NCBI GenBank assembly: GCA_965208385.1
Contig: CBDBOO010000093.1
Span: forward strand, 1 to 64,000
DNA from: Endozoicomonas sp965208385
Lineage (GTDB): Bacteria; Pseudomonadota; Gammaproteobacteria; Pseudomonadales; Endozoicomonadaceae
Reading direction: 5' to 3'
DNA length: 64,000 nucleotides
Positions 54,821 through 64,000 of this stretch are shown in pieces (within the stretch, counting starts at the first letter, position 1; every line of letters begins with the position of its first letter). The notes under the pieces are model-generated. The model made no database searches and was not told the DNA's origin. It was given only the letters and a program-made list of their open reading frames with translations. Position numbers and translations under genes: made by a program.

Positions 54821-55363
54821 TTTTTTGATGCTACTATTTTTACGCCTTTCAGCGGAACGCTTTCCGTAGTGGCTATTGCAGAATGAGGTAATGAAACCGA
54901 CAAGCTCTGAGGTATCAAAGGCTTCACAGGAACCATTCGAGTCATCCAGAACTTCGATTTGTCCTCCCGATAATTCAACGAGCCATTTGATAAGCTCGAA
55001 TCCTGATCGTGCAAGTCGGTCTTTTGTGGCAACCACAATGTGGGTTGGATTTCCGCACATTGCTGATTCCAGAATGGTTTGCAGCCCTTTTCGTTTAAAG
55101 TTGAAAGCACTGGCAATGTCACTGATAAATTCTGCGTCAGGATGCCTTTCGAGCAAGATACGCTTTTGCGTATTGATGCTGGATTTTTGCTTCCCTGAGC
55201 TAACCCTTGCATAGCATATCTTTCTCTGCTGGTTGATGAATATGCGGTAGTGACCACCGCTCGTTTGCATTATTTTCTCGTAATGACCGCTTTCGATCTT
55301 TCGCCTTATTGTCTGGGAGGTTACGCCCTCAATCTTGGCAAGTTTGGTTGTGGATACCCACAA
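54767..55363 (-). CDS. tnpA: IS607-type serine recombinase TnpA, altered C-terminus
   Basis: 198 residues. A MerR-type helix-turn-helix (STTKLAKIEGVTSQTIRRKI) is followed by a resolvase-like catalytic domain (ICYARVSSGKQKSSINTQ with the active Ser; VVATKDRLARSGF). The natural end would read SSIKKDKVLSGK, but the 166-bp element replaces the last residues with AGRSHLTNTNP and on, so about 18 residues are foreign. The catalytic core is intact. The transposon's own ends cannot be set because IS607 has no terminal repeats. Confidence 0.85.
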   Translation of the reverse strand: MWVSTTKLAKIEGVTSQTIRRKIESGHYEKIMQTSGGHYRIFINQQRKICYARVSSGKQKSSINTQKRILLERHPDAEFISDIASAFNFKRKGLQTILESAMCGNPTHIVVATKDRLARSGFELIKWLVELSGGQIEVLDDSNGSCEAFDTSELVGFITSFCNSHYGKRSAERRKNSSIKKAGRSHLTNTNPVAYSKS

Positions 55364-55467
55364 AATAAACGTCTCTGGTTATTAATTCAGAGACAGCATA
55401 GCACGCTATGTTGCGTTTGTTGCATTTTTACTGAACTGTATTCTCTCAGCGCATAATGCATCGTTTA

Positions 55468-55522
55468 TGATGCATTTGTGATGCATTTGTGATGCATTTG
55501 TGATGCATTTGTAATGCAGTTG
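55468..55522. repeat. Tandem 11-bp repeat
   Basis: Four exact copies of TGATGCATTTG and a degenerate fifth (TAATGCAGTTG), just left of the third 197-bp element. Non-coding. Confidence 0.92.
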
Positions 55523-55538
55523 TAATGCTGCCTTAAGC

Positions 55539-55735
55539 CAGCTATTCCCCATGCTTATACGACATCGGTAACAGCGTATAAGAAGCATCACACGCAGGGC
55601 GCAGCTACAGCTGCTTACGTGTTGAGATATGTAATTTTTCCCAAAAACTCGACTATTTATCACGAGCATACAAAATATATACGACTTCGTACGCTAGTGA
55701 TACCAAGGGGTTTAATGAAACGTGGGGAATTGCTG
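55539..55735. mobile_element. 197-bp non-autonomous element, copy 3
   Basis: Opposite orientation to copies 1 and 2; ends CAGCTATTCCCCATG and, inverted, CAGCAATTCCCCACG. Flanked by GCCTTAAGC (55530-55538 and 55736-55744). Confidence 0.93.
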
Positions 55736-55744
55736 GCCTTAAGC

Positions 55745-56332
55745 TACTGGTCATTACAGGGCACCAGCCTCCATGATTCGAGTCCTGCTCAAATATCAGT
55801 TTGATGAAAAATCGTTCAAAGATCATCGTAGTGTAACTCTTGGCATTGTCAGAAGTGACCGGCATCAGTCGTGCTCACTGAACTGTATTGCCAATGTTTC
55901 TGGCTACAAATCTTCATGACCGTATTTTCGGTCACCCTGCACCATGAAAATGAGACTCTGCCACAATAGTCTGGTGCAGAGCCCGACAGTGGTCGATGTT
56001 TTTGCAGTGGCTTTTAGACCCTGAATACAAATTGACCTGGGCTGGATCGTTCGCACCCTCGCTTATCTCATGGTTCAGAACTGGCACCATCAAGGCTCCA
56101 TTTCTGGAACATTGAATGCACGGCAAACAGCCCTTTTCTCCAAGTGAGACTATGGCGATCCGATCCAGTCCGTCAGGCTCTGCTGTTCCTCCGTGAACCT
56201 TTGGAGCATAGACGATGCAACCCATTGTGAAAAACTGTAGTCTCTTCCAATATGAAATGAGCCTAAAGGAGGCTCTAATTTCCAATATGAAATGAGCCCG
56301 CCGCAATTGGATCTTTCGTCCATGATTACAGG
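55745..56332. other. 588 bp without a supported gene
   Basis: The minus-strand frame at 55932-56306 has no recognisable domain and its N-terminus is made from the repeat at its end, so it is not called. At about 56245-56300 a 17-bp sequence CCAATATGAAATGAGCC occurs twice; its inverse (GGCTCATTTTAGGATTGG) lies at 60972-60989, so these are probably the ends of the rve-type element. Confidence 0.5.
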
Positions 56333-58726
56333 ATGAAAGTTATCATGAATACAAGGCTCATAAAGACACTGTCACAAGTGCAAGAACTGCTTCATTACGC
56401 CCCTGATATTGAGCCCGGATGGGAATCAAAAGATGAATGTTATCAGTGGGTTGAGGCGACTTTAAGGTACTTCAAATATCGAGCGCTCAGCAGGCCCGAC
56501 AAGGGGCTCATTAAGCGTTATCTCGCAGTGGCTACAGGCTACTCAAGATCGCAGATTACCCGCCTTATTCATGCCTGTCAGTCGAAGGGGACTCTGAAGC
56601 GTAAACAGCGCACAATCAATGGTTTCAAATCCAAATACACCAAGGCCGATACAAGGCTTCTGGCTGAGACGGATCGATTGCATAACGACCTGAATGGGGT
56701 AGCCATTAAGAAACTCTGTGAAAGGGCTTTTTTACGGGGTGACGAGCGTTACGAGCGACTGGCCGGGATCTCGGTTTCACACCTCTACAATCTCAGGCAA
56801 TCAAATACATATCGTAATATCCGAACCCACAAGGACTGCACACGTCCAGTAAAGCGAGCCATTGGCACACGTCGTCGTCCAGCTCCTGAAGGACAACTAG
56901 GTTTTATTCGAATCGATACGGTTCATCAGGGTGATAAAGACAAAGTGAAAGGTTTGTATCACATTAATGCTGTTGATGAGATGACTCAATTCCAGATTGT
57001 TTGCACAGTGGAGAGAATTAGCGAAGCCTTTCTGATCCCTGTGCTTGAAGAGATTCTGGCAGCTTTCCCCTTTAAATTACAGGGTTTTCACTCGGATAAC
57101 GGATCAGAGTATATAAATTATAGCGTAGCAAAACTACTCGACAATCTTCATATAACCGTCATTCACCACCTACTTTGATATTTCCCCTACCCCTGCAGCG
57201 CAAGGGTTTTGAAATTTGACCACCTTATTGTAAGCATAAACGTACTTCTCCTGATAACGAGTACCCAATCAACCTTTCATGGATATCCATTCATGAAAAA
57301 CACAAACAAGAAAAAACCTCACCTTCAGCAGCCGGAGATGACAGGGACAAGCCTCCGTGCATTGATCTTGCTGCTCTCACACTCCCTCTTGAGTCAGGAA
57401 TAAATTGATTGGTACGTTGACCCTAATATAAAGATAATTGTCGCCTGATTCTCCGAGATGCCAATCACGTGCTTCTCCGTTCCGTTGATCGTCTGCACAT
57501 AAATGCCATCAAAGCAGCAGAAAATCCATCTGCCCGTTGGGTTCTGGGCTGGCTTTTTCTTCATGTCCGGGAACGTTCGGCTCTGCTTCTTCAACTCATA
57601 ACGGATTCGATGTTGGATAGCAGCATAGACCATCAGGCAAAGTGTCATCACCATTAACAATGCCTCAATGCGTTCCGGTTTCTTCAGATAGAGGGAAGAC
57701 ACCAGAAAGTCCGGACTTTTTAGAAAGCGAAAGCCTCGTTCAACCTGTTGCTGTGATTTGTACGTCCTCAGTAGTTCAGCGCTGTCCAGTCGAGTAGTAT
57801 TAATGTCGTTGGTAGCCAGCACAAAACAACCCAGTGATGCTTCGGCATCCTGCCGGGTTTGCACAGCGATCGAGCAACAACTTGTTACGTAATATTCCAG
57901 GTGGTCGGGTTCCGCTCCATTAACAGGTCGTCCTTTGCTCTTGTAGCAGGGCTTGGCGATAACCTGAGCCTCAGCCTGACAAAGTTCAGACTGCTTCTGC
58001 CATTGCCTAAAGGCTTCCATGGCCTCCCCTTCGCACTGGAACGCTTTTTTGCTCAACTTTTCCAGTCTCTCGCACTCTTTCAGAGACTTTTTCTGCATAC
58101 GCCTTGTCAGCGTCTTCTGTTCGGTTTCCTGGCGTTGCTGGTTGCCAAACAAAACCCAGCGTTGCTCTACGTTCGCATAATTAGACGACACTTCTGTAGC
58201 TTCGTAATGGTCAAACCCCTCCACTGCTTTCATGGTTCGTGAAGGCGCACTCCTTACCAGCTCTTTGGCGGCACCAATATTGAGAGGAACTCTGGAAATA
58301 AACAGCTGATCCTGCTGGTCAAGTTCCTGGATTGTCCCTGCCACATACAATGCTGCATCGCCAATAAAATAGCGGGCTTCCAGTGCGGCTTTGAAACTCT
58401 TCAAGTGCTTGGAAACCACCTGTTTGAAACTGGTCTTATCAGTCACATTGCCACTGGTTGCTTTCATAAACAACGGGATGCCTGCCCGGTTTTCAGTCAA
58501 CAGAAGCAATATGGCCTGGTTCAAATCCGGGCGGTGATCCCGGCTGTAACCTTTGCAAAGCCTGATGCAGTTGAGGTCTTCATCGCTCAGATCGCTATCG
58601 CTATTATAACGACCATCGACGTGGAAGCCGGTGCCATCAAGGTTCAGCGCGTCGCAAGGCAATTTGAGATGAGTTGCAACCTTGATAGCCAGCTCAAAAT
58701 AGACTTTACTGACATCCAGATCAAAG

Positions 58727-60129
58727 GGGTGTGTGATTTAAACAATGTCAAGAAAAACGACTACACTAGTATGGTCGTATAGGCTTTTTGGCGTTGAGAA
58801 ATATGTACAGCTCAGTCCTTTCATCCAACGATGAAATCACAGAAATCGTTATCAAAATCCCGCACAATCGCTCAATGGTGGATTTCGAAAATCATTTGCA
58901 AGATGCCTTAAATGAAGCGGGACAACTGGGAACAAAAAAGCAACTTGAGTGGCTTGATACTGACGGTTCTCCCATTACGCTTGGCAATGTTCGGTTGACC
59001 AGTAAAAGTAAAAAAGAATTGAAGGTTTATGAAACTCCATGGGGAGCGGTTAGGGTCAATCGTTTTATCTATCAAAGTCGTGAAGGCGGTGCTATTTATT
59101 GTCCCCTTGATCAATCTGCACGAATTGTTGTTAATTCAACCCCGCGACATGCCTGCATGGTCAGTTGGAAGTTTGCCCACATGCCTTCCACTGAAGTAGA
59201 GCAAGATTTTCTAAGAAACCACGGACGTAAAATCCATCGAAGAACCGCTAAAGACCTGGCAGAAGTTGTTGCCAGTATTGCTCAGGCCAAAGAAGAATCC
59301 TGGACTTATGAATTACCGGATTTACCCGAGCCAGTAGCCACAGTTAGCTTGGGGCTGGATGGTGCAAACTTGCTTTATAAAGAGGGCTACAGAATTGCAA
59401 TGTGCGGAACTATTGCGCTTTATGATGAAGAAGGAAATCGAATGCACACGGTGTACGCTGCCGCTGCCCCCGAATACGGAAAAGAAACTTTTATAAGGCG
59501 GTTCTCTTCTGACATTGAGAAAATGAAGTCTCGTTTTCCTGATGCCACTTACGTTGGAGTTGCTGATGGGGCGCCAGATAATTGGACGTTTCTTGAGCCT
59601 GTTACATCGATTCAAATTCTGGATTTTTATCACGTTAGCGAATATGTGGCAGAAGCGGCAGAAGCTATATATCCGGGTAAAAAAATGCAGAATGAACGCA
59701 AAGCCTGGTTAAGATCAACACTGCACGAATTAAAAAACACCCCTGGTAAGGCAAAACGTTTATGGTTGGAATTAAAGAAAGCAGCTCCCGGGAATAAACG
59801 TCTTGTTTCTAAAGAAAACGGGATAAAAACTGGATAAAGCCAGAACTTATTTCAAAAATCACTGGCACCAAATGATTTATCCAGAAGCGTTGGAAAACAA
59901 GTTACCAATTGGTTCTGGTGTAACAGAAGCTGCTTGCAAAACGCTGGTTAAGCAGCGCATGTGTAAGTCAGGCATGCGATGGAAGGAACAAGGGGCGTCA
60001 ATGCTATTAACATTACGAGCTCTGGCGAAGTCAACGGGTTATTGGGATGCTTTCTGGTCGAAGATGGATCGCTACGGGTTTCCAGTGGCTCACAACCTGC
60101 ATGCCTGACATTATTCAAGCCACACACCC
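58727..60129 (+). mobile_element. ISKra4-family element
   Basis: Ends GGGTGTGTGATTTAAACAAT and, inverted, GGGTGTGTGGCTTGAATAAT. Flanked by the 8-bp duplication GATCAAAG (58719-58726 and 60130-60137). 1403 bp, inserted in the IS1634 transposase. Confidence 0.92.
58803..60108 (+). pseudogene. tnpA: ISKra4-family transposase with one frameshift
   Basis: The first frame (to 59837) carries LGLDGANLLYKEGYRIA and VGVADGAPDNWTFLEP, supplying two catalytic Asp residues. The rest (DKARTYFKNHWHQMIYPEALENKLPIGSGVTEAACK region, with the Glu) is in the next frame from about 59833 to 60108. The two frames meet at a run of five A near 59825, so a one-base insertion is the simplest cause. The frame from 58788 would add five residues. 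Confidence 0.88.
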
Positions 60130-60997
60130 GATCAAAGAGTTCATCCAGTGCTCTTCCCAGAATCTTGTCGTTTAAATGCTCTGGTTTAATCCCTTCCCTG
60201 ATCAGTTTGTTGAGAGGTTTATTGGCAAAGAACTGGGGGAGCATATGGAGAGATTGCCCCGTAAAGCCGAGGCCATTGAGGATCATGCCGACAATGGCTT
60301 CACCGTGGGAGACATTCCATTCATCCGCTACCTTGGGTGCACGTCTGTCAATGTGATCGGCTATGCCCAGCTCTTTGCACATACCTGCCACCAGGCCGAG
60401 GTGATCTATGTTCTGAATCTGAGTGCGATATTGAATAGGAGGCATAAGGCTGTTTCCTGATATTTGCTTTTTTGATAAATAGCAGAAATCAGGAAAATGT
60501 CAGGTTAGGTGGTGAATGTCGGATATAAAATTCACGAAATCAAGATCAAGAAAAACAAACGACAACGCGCTTGCAGAATGTAAAAACGGTGCAGTTATAA
60601 GAAAGATACTTGGTTATGCCCATATTCCACAAAAATATGCGACAGAAGTAAATGAATTCAATCGAAAATATCTCACCCCCTACCTGAATTATCACAGGCC
60701 CTGTTTCTTTGCTGAAACTGTCGTAGACAAGAAAGGTAAGGAGAGAAAAAAGTATCTTTATGAAAATATGATGACACCGTACGAAAAATTCAAATCATTA
60801 CCAAAAAGTGCAAAATATTTGAAGAAAGGAATCACTCTTGAAGCTCTACAAGCAAAGGCTGATTCTATGAGCGATAATGAAGCAGCAGAAAGGCTTCAGT
60901 CTGCACGAGAATCACTTTTTAAAACCATTTTTGAACGAAAGGCCTGAGCGCACTGGCTTATGCTTCTTTCAGGCTCATTTTAGGATTGGAAAATACT

Positions 60998-62697
60998 GGT
61001 TGCAACTCATCTCAAATTGCCTTGCGACGCGCTGAACCTTGATGGCACCGGCTTCCACGTCGATGGTCGTTATAATAGCGATAGCGATCTGAGCGATGAA
61101 GACCTCAACTGCATCAGGCTTTGCAAAGGTTACAGCCGGGATCACCGCCCGGATTTGAACCAGGCCATATTGCTTCTGTTGACTGAAAACCGGGCAGGCA
61201 TCCCGTTGTTTATGAAAGCAACCAGTGGCAATGTGACTGATAAGACCAGTTTCAAACAGGTGGTTTCCAAGCACTTGAAGAGTTTCAAAGCCGCACTGGA
61301 AGCCCGCTATTTTATTGGCGATGCAGCATTGTATGTGGCAGGGACAATCCAGGAACTTGACCAGCAGGATCAGCTGTTTATTTCCAGAGTTCCTCTCAAT
61401 ATTGGTGCCGCCAAAGAGCTGGTAAGGAGTGCGCCTTCACGAACCATGAAAGCAGTGGAGGGGTTTGACCATTACGAAGCTACAGAAGTGTCGTCTAATT
61501 ATGCGAACGTAGAGCAACGCTGGGTTTTGTTTCGCAACCAGCAACGCCAGGAAACCGAACAGAAGACGCTGACAAGGCGTATGCAGAAAAAGTCTCTGAA
61601 AGAGTGCGAGAGACTGGAAAAGTTGAGCAAAAAAGCGTTCCAGTGCGAAGGGGAGGCCATGGAAGCCTTTAGGCAATGGCAGAAGCAGTCTGAACTTTGT
61701 CAGGCTGAGGCTCAGGTTATCGCCAAGCCCTGCTACAAGAGCAAAGGACGACCTGTTAATGGAGCGGAACCCGACCACCTGGAATATTACGTAACAAGTT
61801 GTTGCTCGATCGCTGTGCAAACCCGGCAGGATGCCGAAGCATCACTGGGTTGTTTTGTGCTGGCTACCAACGACATTAATACTACTCGACTGGACAGCGC
61901 TGAACTACTGAGGACGTACAAATCACAGCAACAGGCAGGGCGATCTCATTTGGCACTAACTTTCTCTGTTTGGCTAATTATTCAGCACACAAAAGTACCA
62001 AAATAAGCCTAATTTCCTGTACTTCTCAAAAATTCAGTTTTTAAAGCTAGCTTTTTGAATATGCAACAGGATTGGTGTTTGTCAAATGAGATCGCCCTGC
62101 AGCAACAGGTTGAACGAGGCTTTCGCTTTCTAAAAAGTCCGGACTTTCTGGTGTCTTCCCTCTATCTGAAGAAACCGGAACGCATTGAGGCATTGTTAAT
62201 GGTGATGACACTTTGCCTGATGGTCTATGCTGCTATCCAACATCGAATCCGTTATGAGTTGAAGAAGCAGAGCCGAACGTTCCCGGACATGAAGAAAAAG
62301 CCAGCCCAGAACCCAGCGGGCAGATGGATTTTCTGCTGCTTTGATGGCATTTATGTGCAGACGATCAACGGAACGGAGAAGCACGTGATTGGCATCTCGG
62401 AGAATCAGGCGACAATTATCTTTATATTAGGGTCAACGTACCAATCAATTTATTCCTGACTCAAGAGGGAGTGTGAGAGCAGCAAGATCAATGCACGGAG
62501 GCTTGTCCCTGTCATCTCCGGCTGCTGAAGGTGAGGTTTTTTCTTGTTTGTGTTTTTCATGAATGGATATCCATGAAAGGTTGATTGGGTACTCGTTATC
62601 AGGAGAAGTACGTTTATGCTTACAATAAGGTGGTCAAATTTCAAAACCCTTGCGCTGCAGGGGTAGGGGAAATATCAAAGTAGGTGGTGAATGACGG
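60998..62697 (+). pseudogene. IS1634 copy 2: truncated and interrupted
   Basis: From 60998 the sequence repeats copy 1 in the opposite direction, beginning at GGTTGCAACTCATCTC and lacking the whole N-terminal domain. The transposase frame runs to 62459 but is split by the 166-bp element at 61935-62100. The right terminal repeat is intact and ends at 62697. In the compared stretch only a few amino acids differ from copy 1 (for example Gly to Arg in VLFxNQQRQ and Thr to Ala in NPxGRW), so the duplication is recent. Confidence 0.9.
61935..62100. mobile_element. 166-bp non-autonomous element, copy B
   Basis: Same sequence as copy A, with perfect terminal repeats GCAGGGCGATCTCATTTG. Flanked by the 8-bp duplication AGCAACAG (61927-61934 and 62101-62108), which proves insertion: copy 1 of IS1634 has the uninterrupted site. 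Confidence 0.95.
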
Positions 62698-62795
62698 TTA
62701 TACCAATTTCATTTTTTAAATACGGAAAAAAAACACACACAATCAGCCTGTCCAGAACTATCCTGTAAGTAGGTTTTCTTGTGTGTTTTTACCAA

Positions 62796-62967
62796 ATGTC
62801 TCGTACTCCTGAACTTCCAAATGGCTTTCATGACGAAGATTTTCAAGATAAAGCTCGTCATGCATCAGATAACAAAGAATGCATTAGATTGCTTGGTCTG
62901 GCATTCATTCAAAAAGGTTTATCAGAAAAAGAGGTGGCAAACCTTTTAAAGGTTAACCCTCGATCTG
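62796..62967 (+). pseudogene. N-terminal fragment of an IS630-type transposase
   Basis: About 57 codons with a helix-turn-helix (CIRLLGLAFIQKGLSEKEVANLLKV), typical of the start of IS630 or related transposases. It is cut off at 62967 by the left end of the IS1595 element. A stem with arms AAAACACACA and TGTGTGTTTT surrounds its start (62728-62790). Confidence 0.65.
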
Positions 62968-64000
62968 GGCTATGTTCCCCTTACTAGTTGAATAAGCTAA
63001 ACTTCCCATGTCTTCTATGTTTCAGGGGCATGTTATGCAATCTGAACTCTTCCAGAATTTTATTAATTCCATTTCATTATTAACTAGTGAGCAGCGGGAT
63101 ATTCTCAACAGTACACTTCTCAGTACCCGGATTGATAGCGGAGAAATAGCAGAAAAAACTGATTCATCACTAAATTGCAGTGAATCTTGTTTGAAAAATA
63201 AGCTCCCTGATTCCGACTTGGAAATGAGCATACTTACCCAGTTTTCAGAAAGTCCACAGTGTCCCAAATGCACAAGTCAGAATATCGGTCTCTGGGGTAC
63301 TCAAGGAGGGAGGCAGCGCTATCGCTGCAAGACTTGTAACATAACTTTTAATGCCTTCAGTGGAACGCCTCTGGCAAGACTTAGACACCCAGAAAAGTGG
63401 AATACCTATTTGACTGGTATGACTTATTCCCTGACCTTACGATCATCAGCCAATGAGTATGATATTGATTTGAAAACAGCCTTCCGCTGGCGGCATCGCT
63501 TCCTTGAAGTGATAAATAATGATCAGGCAGAAGAGCTTTGCGAAATTGTCGAACTTGACGAAACTTTTTTTCGGGAATCCTTCAAAGGACAAAAAAATGA
63601 CCTTCCAAGACCTTCACGTAAGCGTGGTAATGATCCGAATAAAGCCCGAAAAGTCCCGGTAATGGTGGCTCGTGACCGTAAACGACACACTGTAGATGGC
63701 ATTTTGAAAAACGAGAGTGCCGATGAACTGTGTCGCCATTTGAACGGTCGCATATCGATTTCTGCAACGGTCTGTGCAGATGCACACCTTGCACACGAAA
63801 AGCTTGCGGAGAAACTTGGATTTGAGTTCAAAGAACTGGTGACATCAGCAGGTCAACATGTTCTGGAAGGTATTTATCATATTCAGCATGTTAACACCTA
63901 TCACAGCCATTTAAAGCGCTGGATTAGAGGTGCGTTCCATGGAGTTGCTACCCGCTATCTCCCGCATTACCTAGCTTGGAGGCGTGATTTAACAGGAACT
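62968..64000 (+). mobile_element. IS1595-family element, right end outside window
   Basis: The left end is placed at GGGCTATGTTCCCC, where the previous frame is interrupted. It contains an IS1595 transposase that runs to the window edge. The target duplication cannot be checked because the other end is missing. Confidence 0.6.
63035..64000 (+). CDS. tnpA: IS1595-family transposase, 3' end missing
   Basis: At least 322 residues from the ATG at 63035; in-frame ATGs at 63008 and 63017 are alternatives. An N-terminal zinc ribbon (CPKCTSQN..CKTC), then the DDE core: ELDETFFRES with the first Asp and VCADAHLAHEKLAEKLG with the second. The third residue would be Glu or His in the block around NTYHSHLKRWIRGAFHGVATRYL (region), near the window end, which is the conserved C-terminal segment of ISXO2/IS1595 enzymes. 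Frame open to the edge. Confidence 0.88.
   Translation, partial: MQSELFQNFINSISLLTSEQRDILNSTLLSTRIDSGEIAEKTDSSLNCSESCLKNKLPDSDLEMSILTQFSESPQCPKCTSQNIGLWGTQGGRQRYRCKTCNITFNAFSGTPLARLRHPEKWNTYLTGMTYSLTLRSSANEYDIDLKTAFRWRHRFLEVINNDQAEELCEIVELDETFFRESFKGQKNDLPRPSRKRGNDPNKARKVPVMVARDRKRHTVDGILKNESADELCRHLNGRISISATVCADAHLAHEKLAEKLGFEFKELVTSAGQHVLEGIYHIQHVNTYHSHLKRWIRGAFHGVATRYLPHYLAWRRDLTGT

Larger units (their letters stand above)
57394..60445 (-). pseudogene. tnpA: IS1634-family transposase split by ISKra4
   Basis: The N-terminal DUF4277 part (IQNIDHLGLVAGMCKELGIADHID, region) starts at 60445. The DDE part (NLDGTGFHVDGRYNSD and LLRTYKSQQQVERGFRFLKSPDF, each a region) ends at 57394. The ISKra4 insertion with its GATCAAAG duplication separates them. 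Removing 1411 bp gives ELFDLDVSKVYFELAIKVA in frame and 546 residues. Confidence 0.92.
57156..60522 (-). mobile_element. IS1634-family element, copy 1, with nested ISKra4
   Basis: Ends CCGTCATTCACCACCTA on the left and, inverted, CCGACATTCACCACCTA on the right, flanked by ATATAA. Net length without the nested element is 1956 bp. It interrupts the rve-type transposase and is itself interrupted at 58727-60129. Confidence 0.9.
56333..60947 (+). pseudogene. rve-type DDE transposase split by IS1634
   Basis: The N-terminal part (56333-57155) holds a helix-turn-helix region and an integrase core with Asp in RIDTVHQGDKDKVKG and Asp in FHSDNGSEYIN. The C-terminal part (60523-60947) holds KSRSRKTNDNALAECKN with the Glu. 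The 3367-bp IS1634 insertion with a 6-bp ATATAA duplication separates them. Removing it restores DNLHIKFTKSRSRKTNDNALAE in frame and 413 residues. The family is not securely named; it is an integrase-type transposase resembling IS481/IS3-like enzymes. Confidence 0.9.

Noticed and set aside
55468..55522. CRISPR-like array
   Set aside because: Eleven-base head-to-tail units without spacers; a simple tandem repeat.
55932..56306. 124-codon minus-strand frame
   Set aside because: No domain or ribosome site recognised, and its first residues come from the duplicated CCAATATGAAATGAGCC terminal sequence.

Overview
The window looks like a piece of a gammaproteobacterial chromosome with a marine-invertebrate symbiont character, most like Endozoicomonas or a close relative. 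This is inferred from the ffs-dnaX-ybaB-recR block, the many mixed insertion sequences, and eukaryote-directed effector-type genes (an ExoY/edema-factor-type nucleotidyl cyclase, a Fic-like protein, a SET-domain protein). No 16S rRNA or tRNA was seen, so the genus is an inference.

Layout. 1-2,220: AT-rich accessory DNA with three minus-strand genes (a lipoprotein and two small membrane proteins) and two attC-like imperfect inverted repeats, suggesting reversed integron cassettes; then an IS91-family transposase and about 0.8 kb of REP-like hairpins and tandem repeats. 4,897-18,611: a sodium:solute symporter with a small partner protein, a divergent AraC regulator, and a catabolic operon (three acyl-CoA dehydrogenases, a PECR-like SDR, carboxyltransferase, enoyl-CoA hydratase, biotin carboxylase and an AtuA-family protein). 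It resembles the acyclic-terpene (citronellyl/geranyl-CoA) pathway and closes with a strong terminator. 18,854-29,938: a Fic-like protein, a RIO kinase, a SET protein, a second SDR/AraC/acyl-CoA dehydrogenase-pair locus, a carboxylesterase, a complete ExoY-like cyclase, and a (TTCTC)16 microsatellite before a small P-loop NTPase. 30,022-32,698: an NAD salvage locus (NrtR regulator, pncA, pncB) with a perfect 33-bp palindrome overlapping the divergent promoter. 33,033-37,249: a UPF0016 transporter, 4.5S RNA, dnaX, ybaB and recR. 37,491-39,638: a FucP-type sugar transporter and an SDR, probably the remains of a fucose locus.

39,640-64,000 is an insertion-sequence scrapyard holding one intact cargo: a type I Wadjet (JetABCD) anti-plasmid operon at 45,152-51,880. 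At least nine IS types or fragments (an IS4-like DDE element, IS630 twice, IS1182, IS607, ISL3, IS1634 twice, ISKra4, an rve-type element, IS1595) and three short non-autonomous families (197 bp, 166 bp and 214 bp) are nested in one another. Several boundaries could be set to the base from target-site duplications. Removing the inserts on paper restores the IS630, ISL3, IS1634 and rve-type transposase frames, apart from single-nucleotide shifts. The 197-bp element is present three times with perfect 9-bp duplications and shares its ends with the intact IS at 40,721-42,349, its probable driver.

Short tandem duplications (5-24 bp units) recur in many spacers, including just upstream of both effector-like genes.
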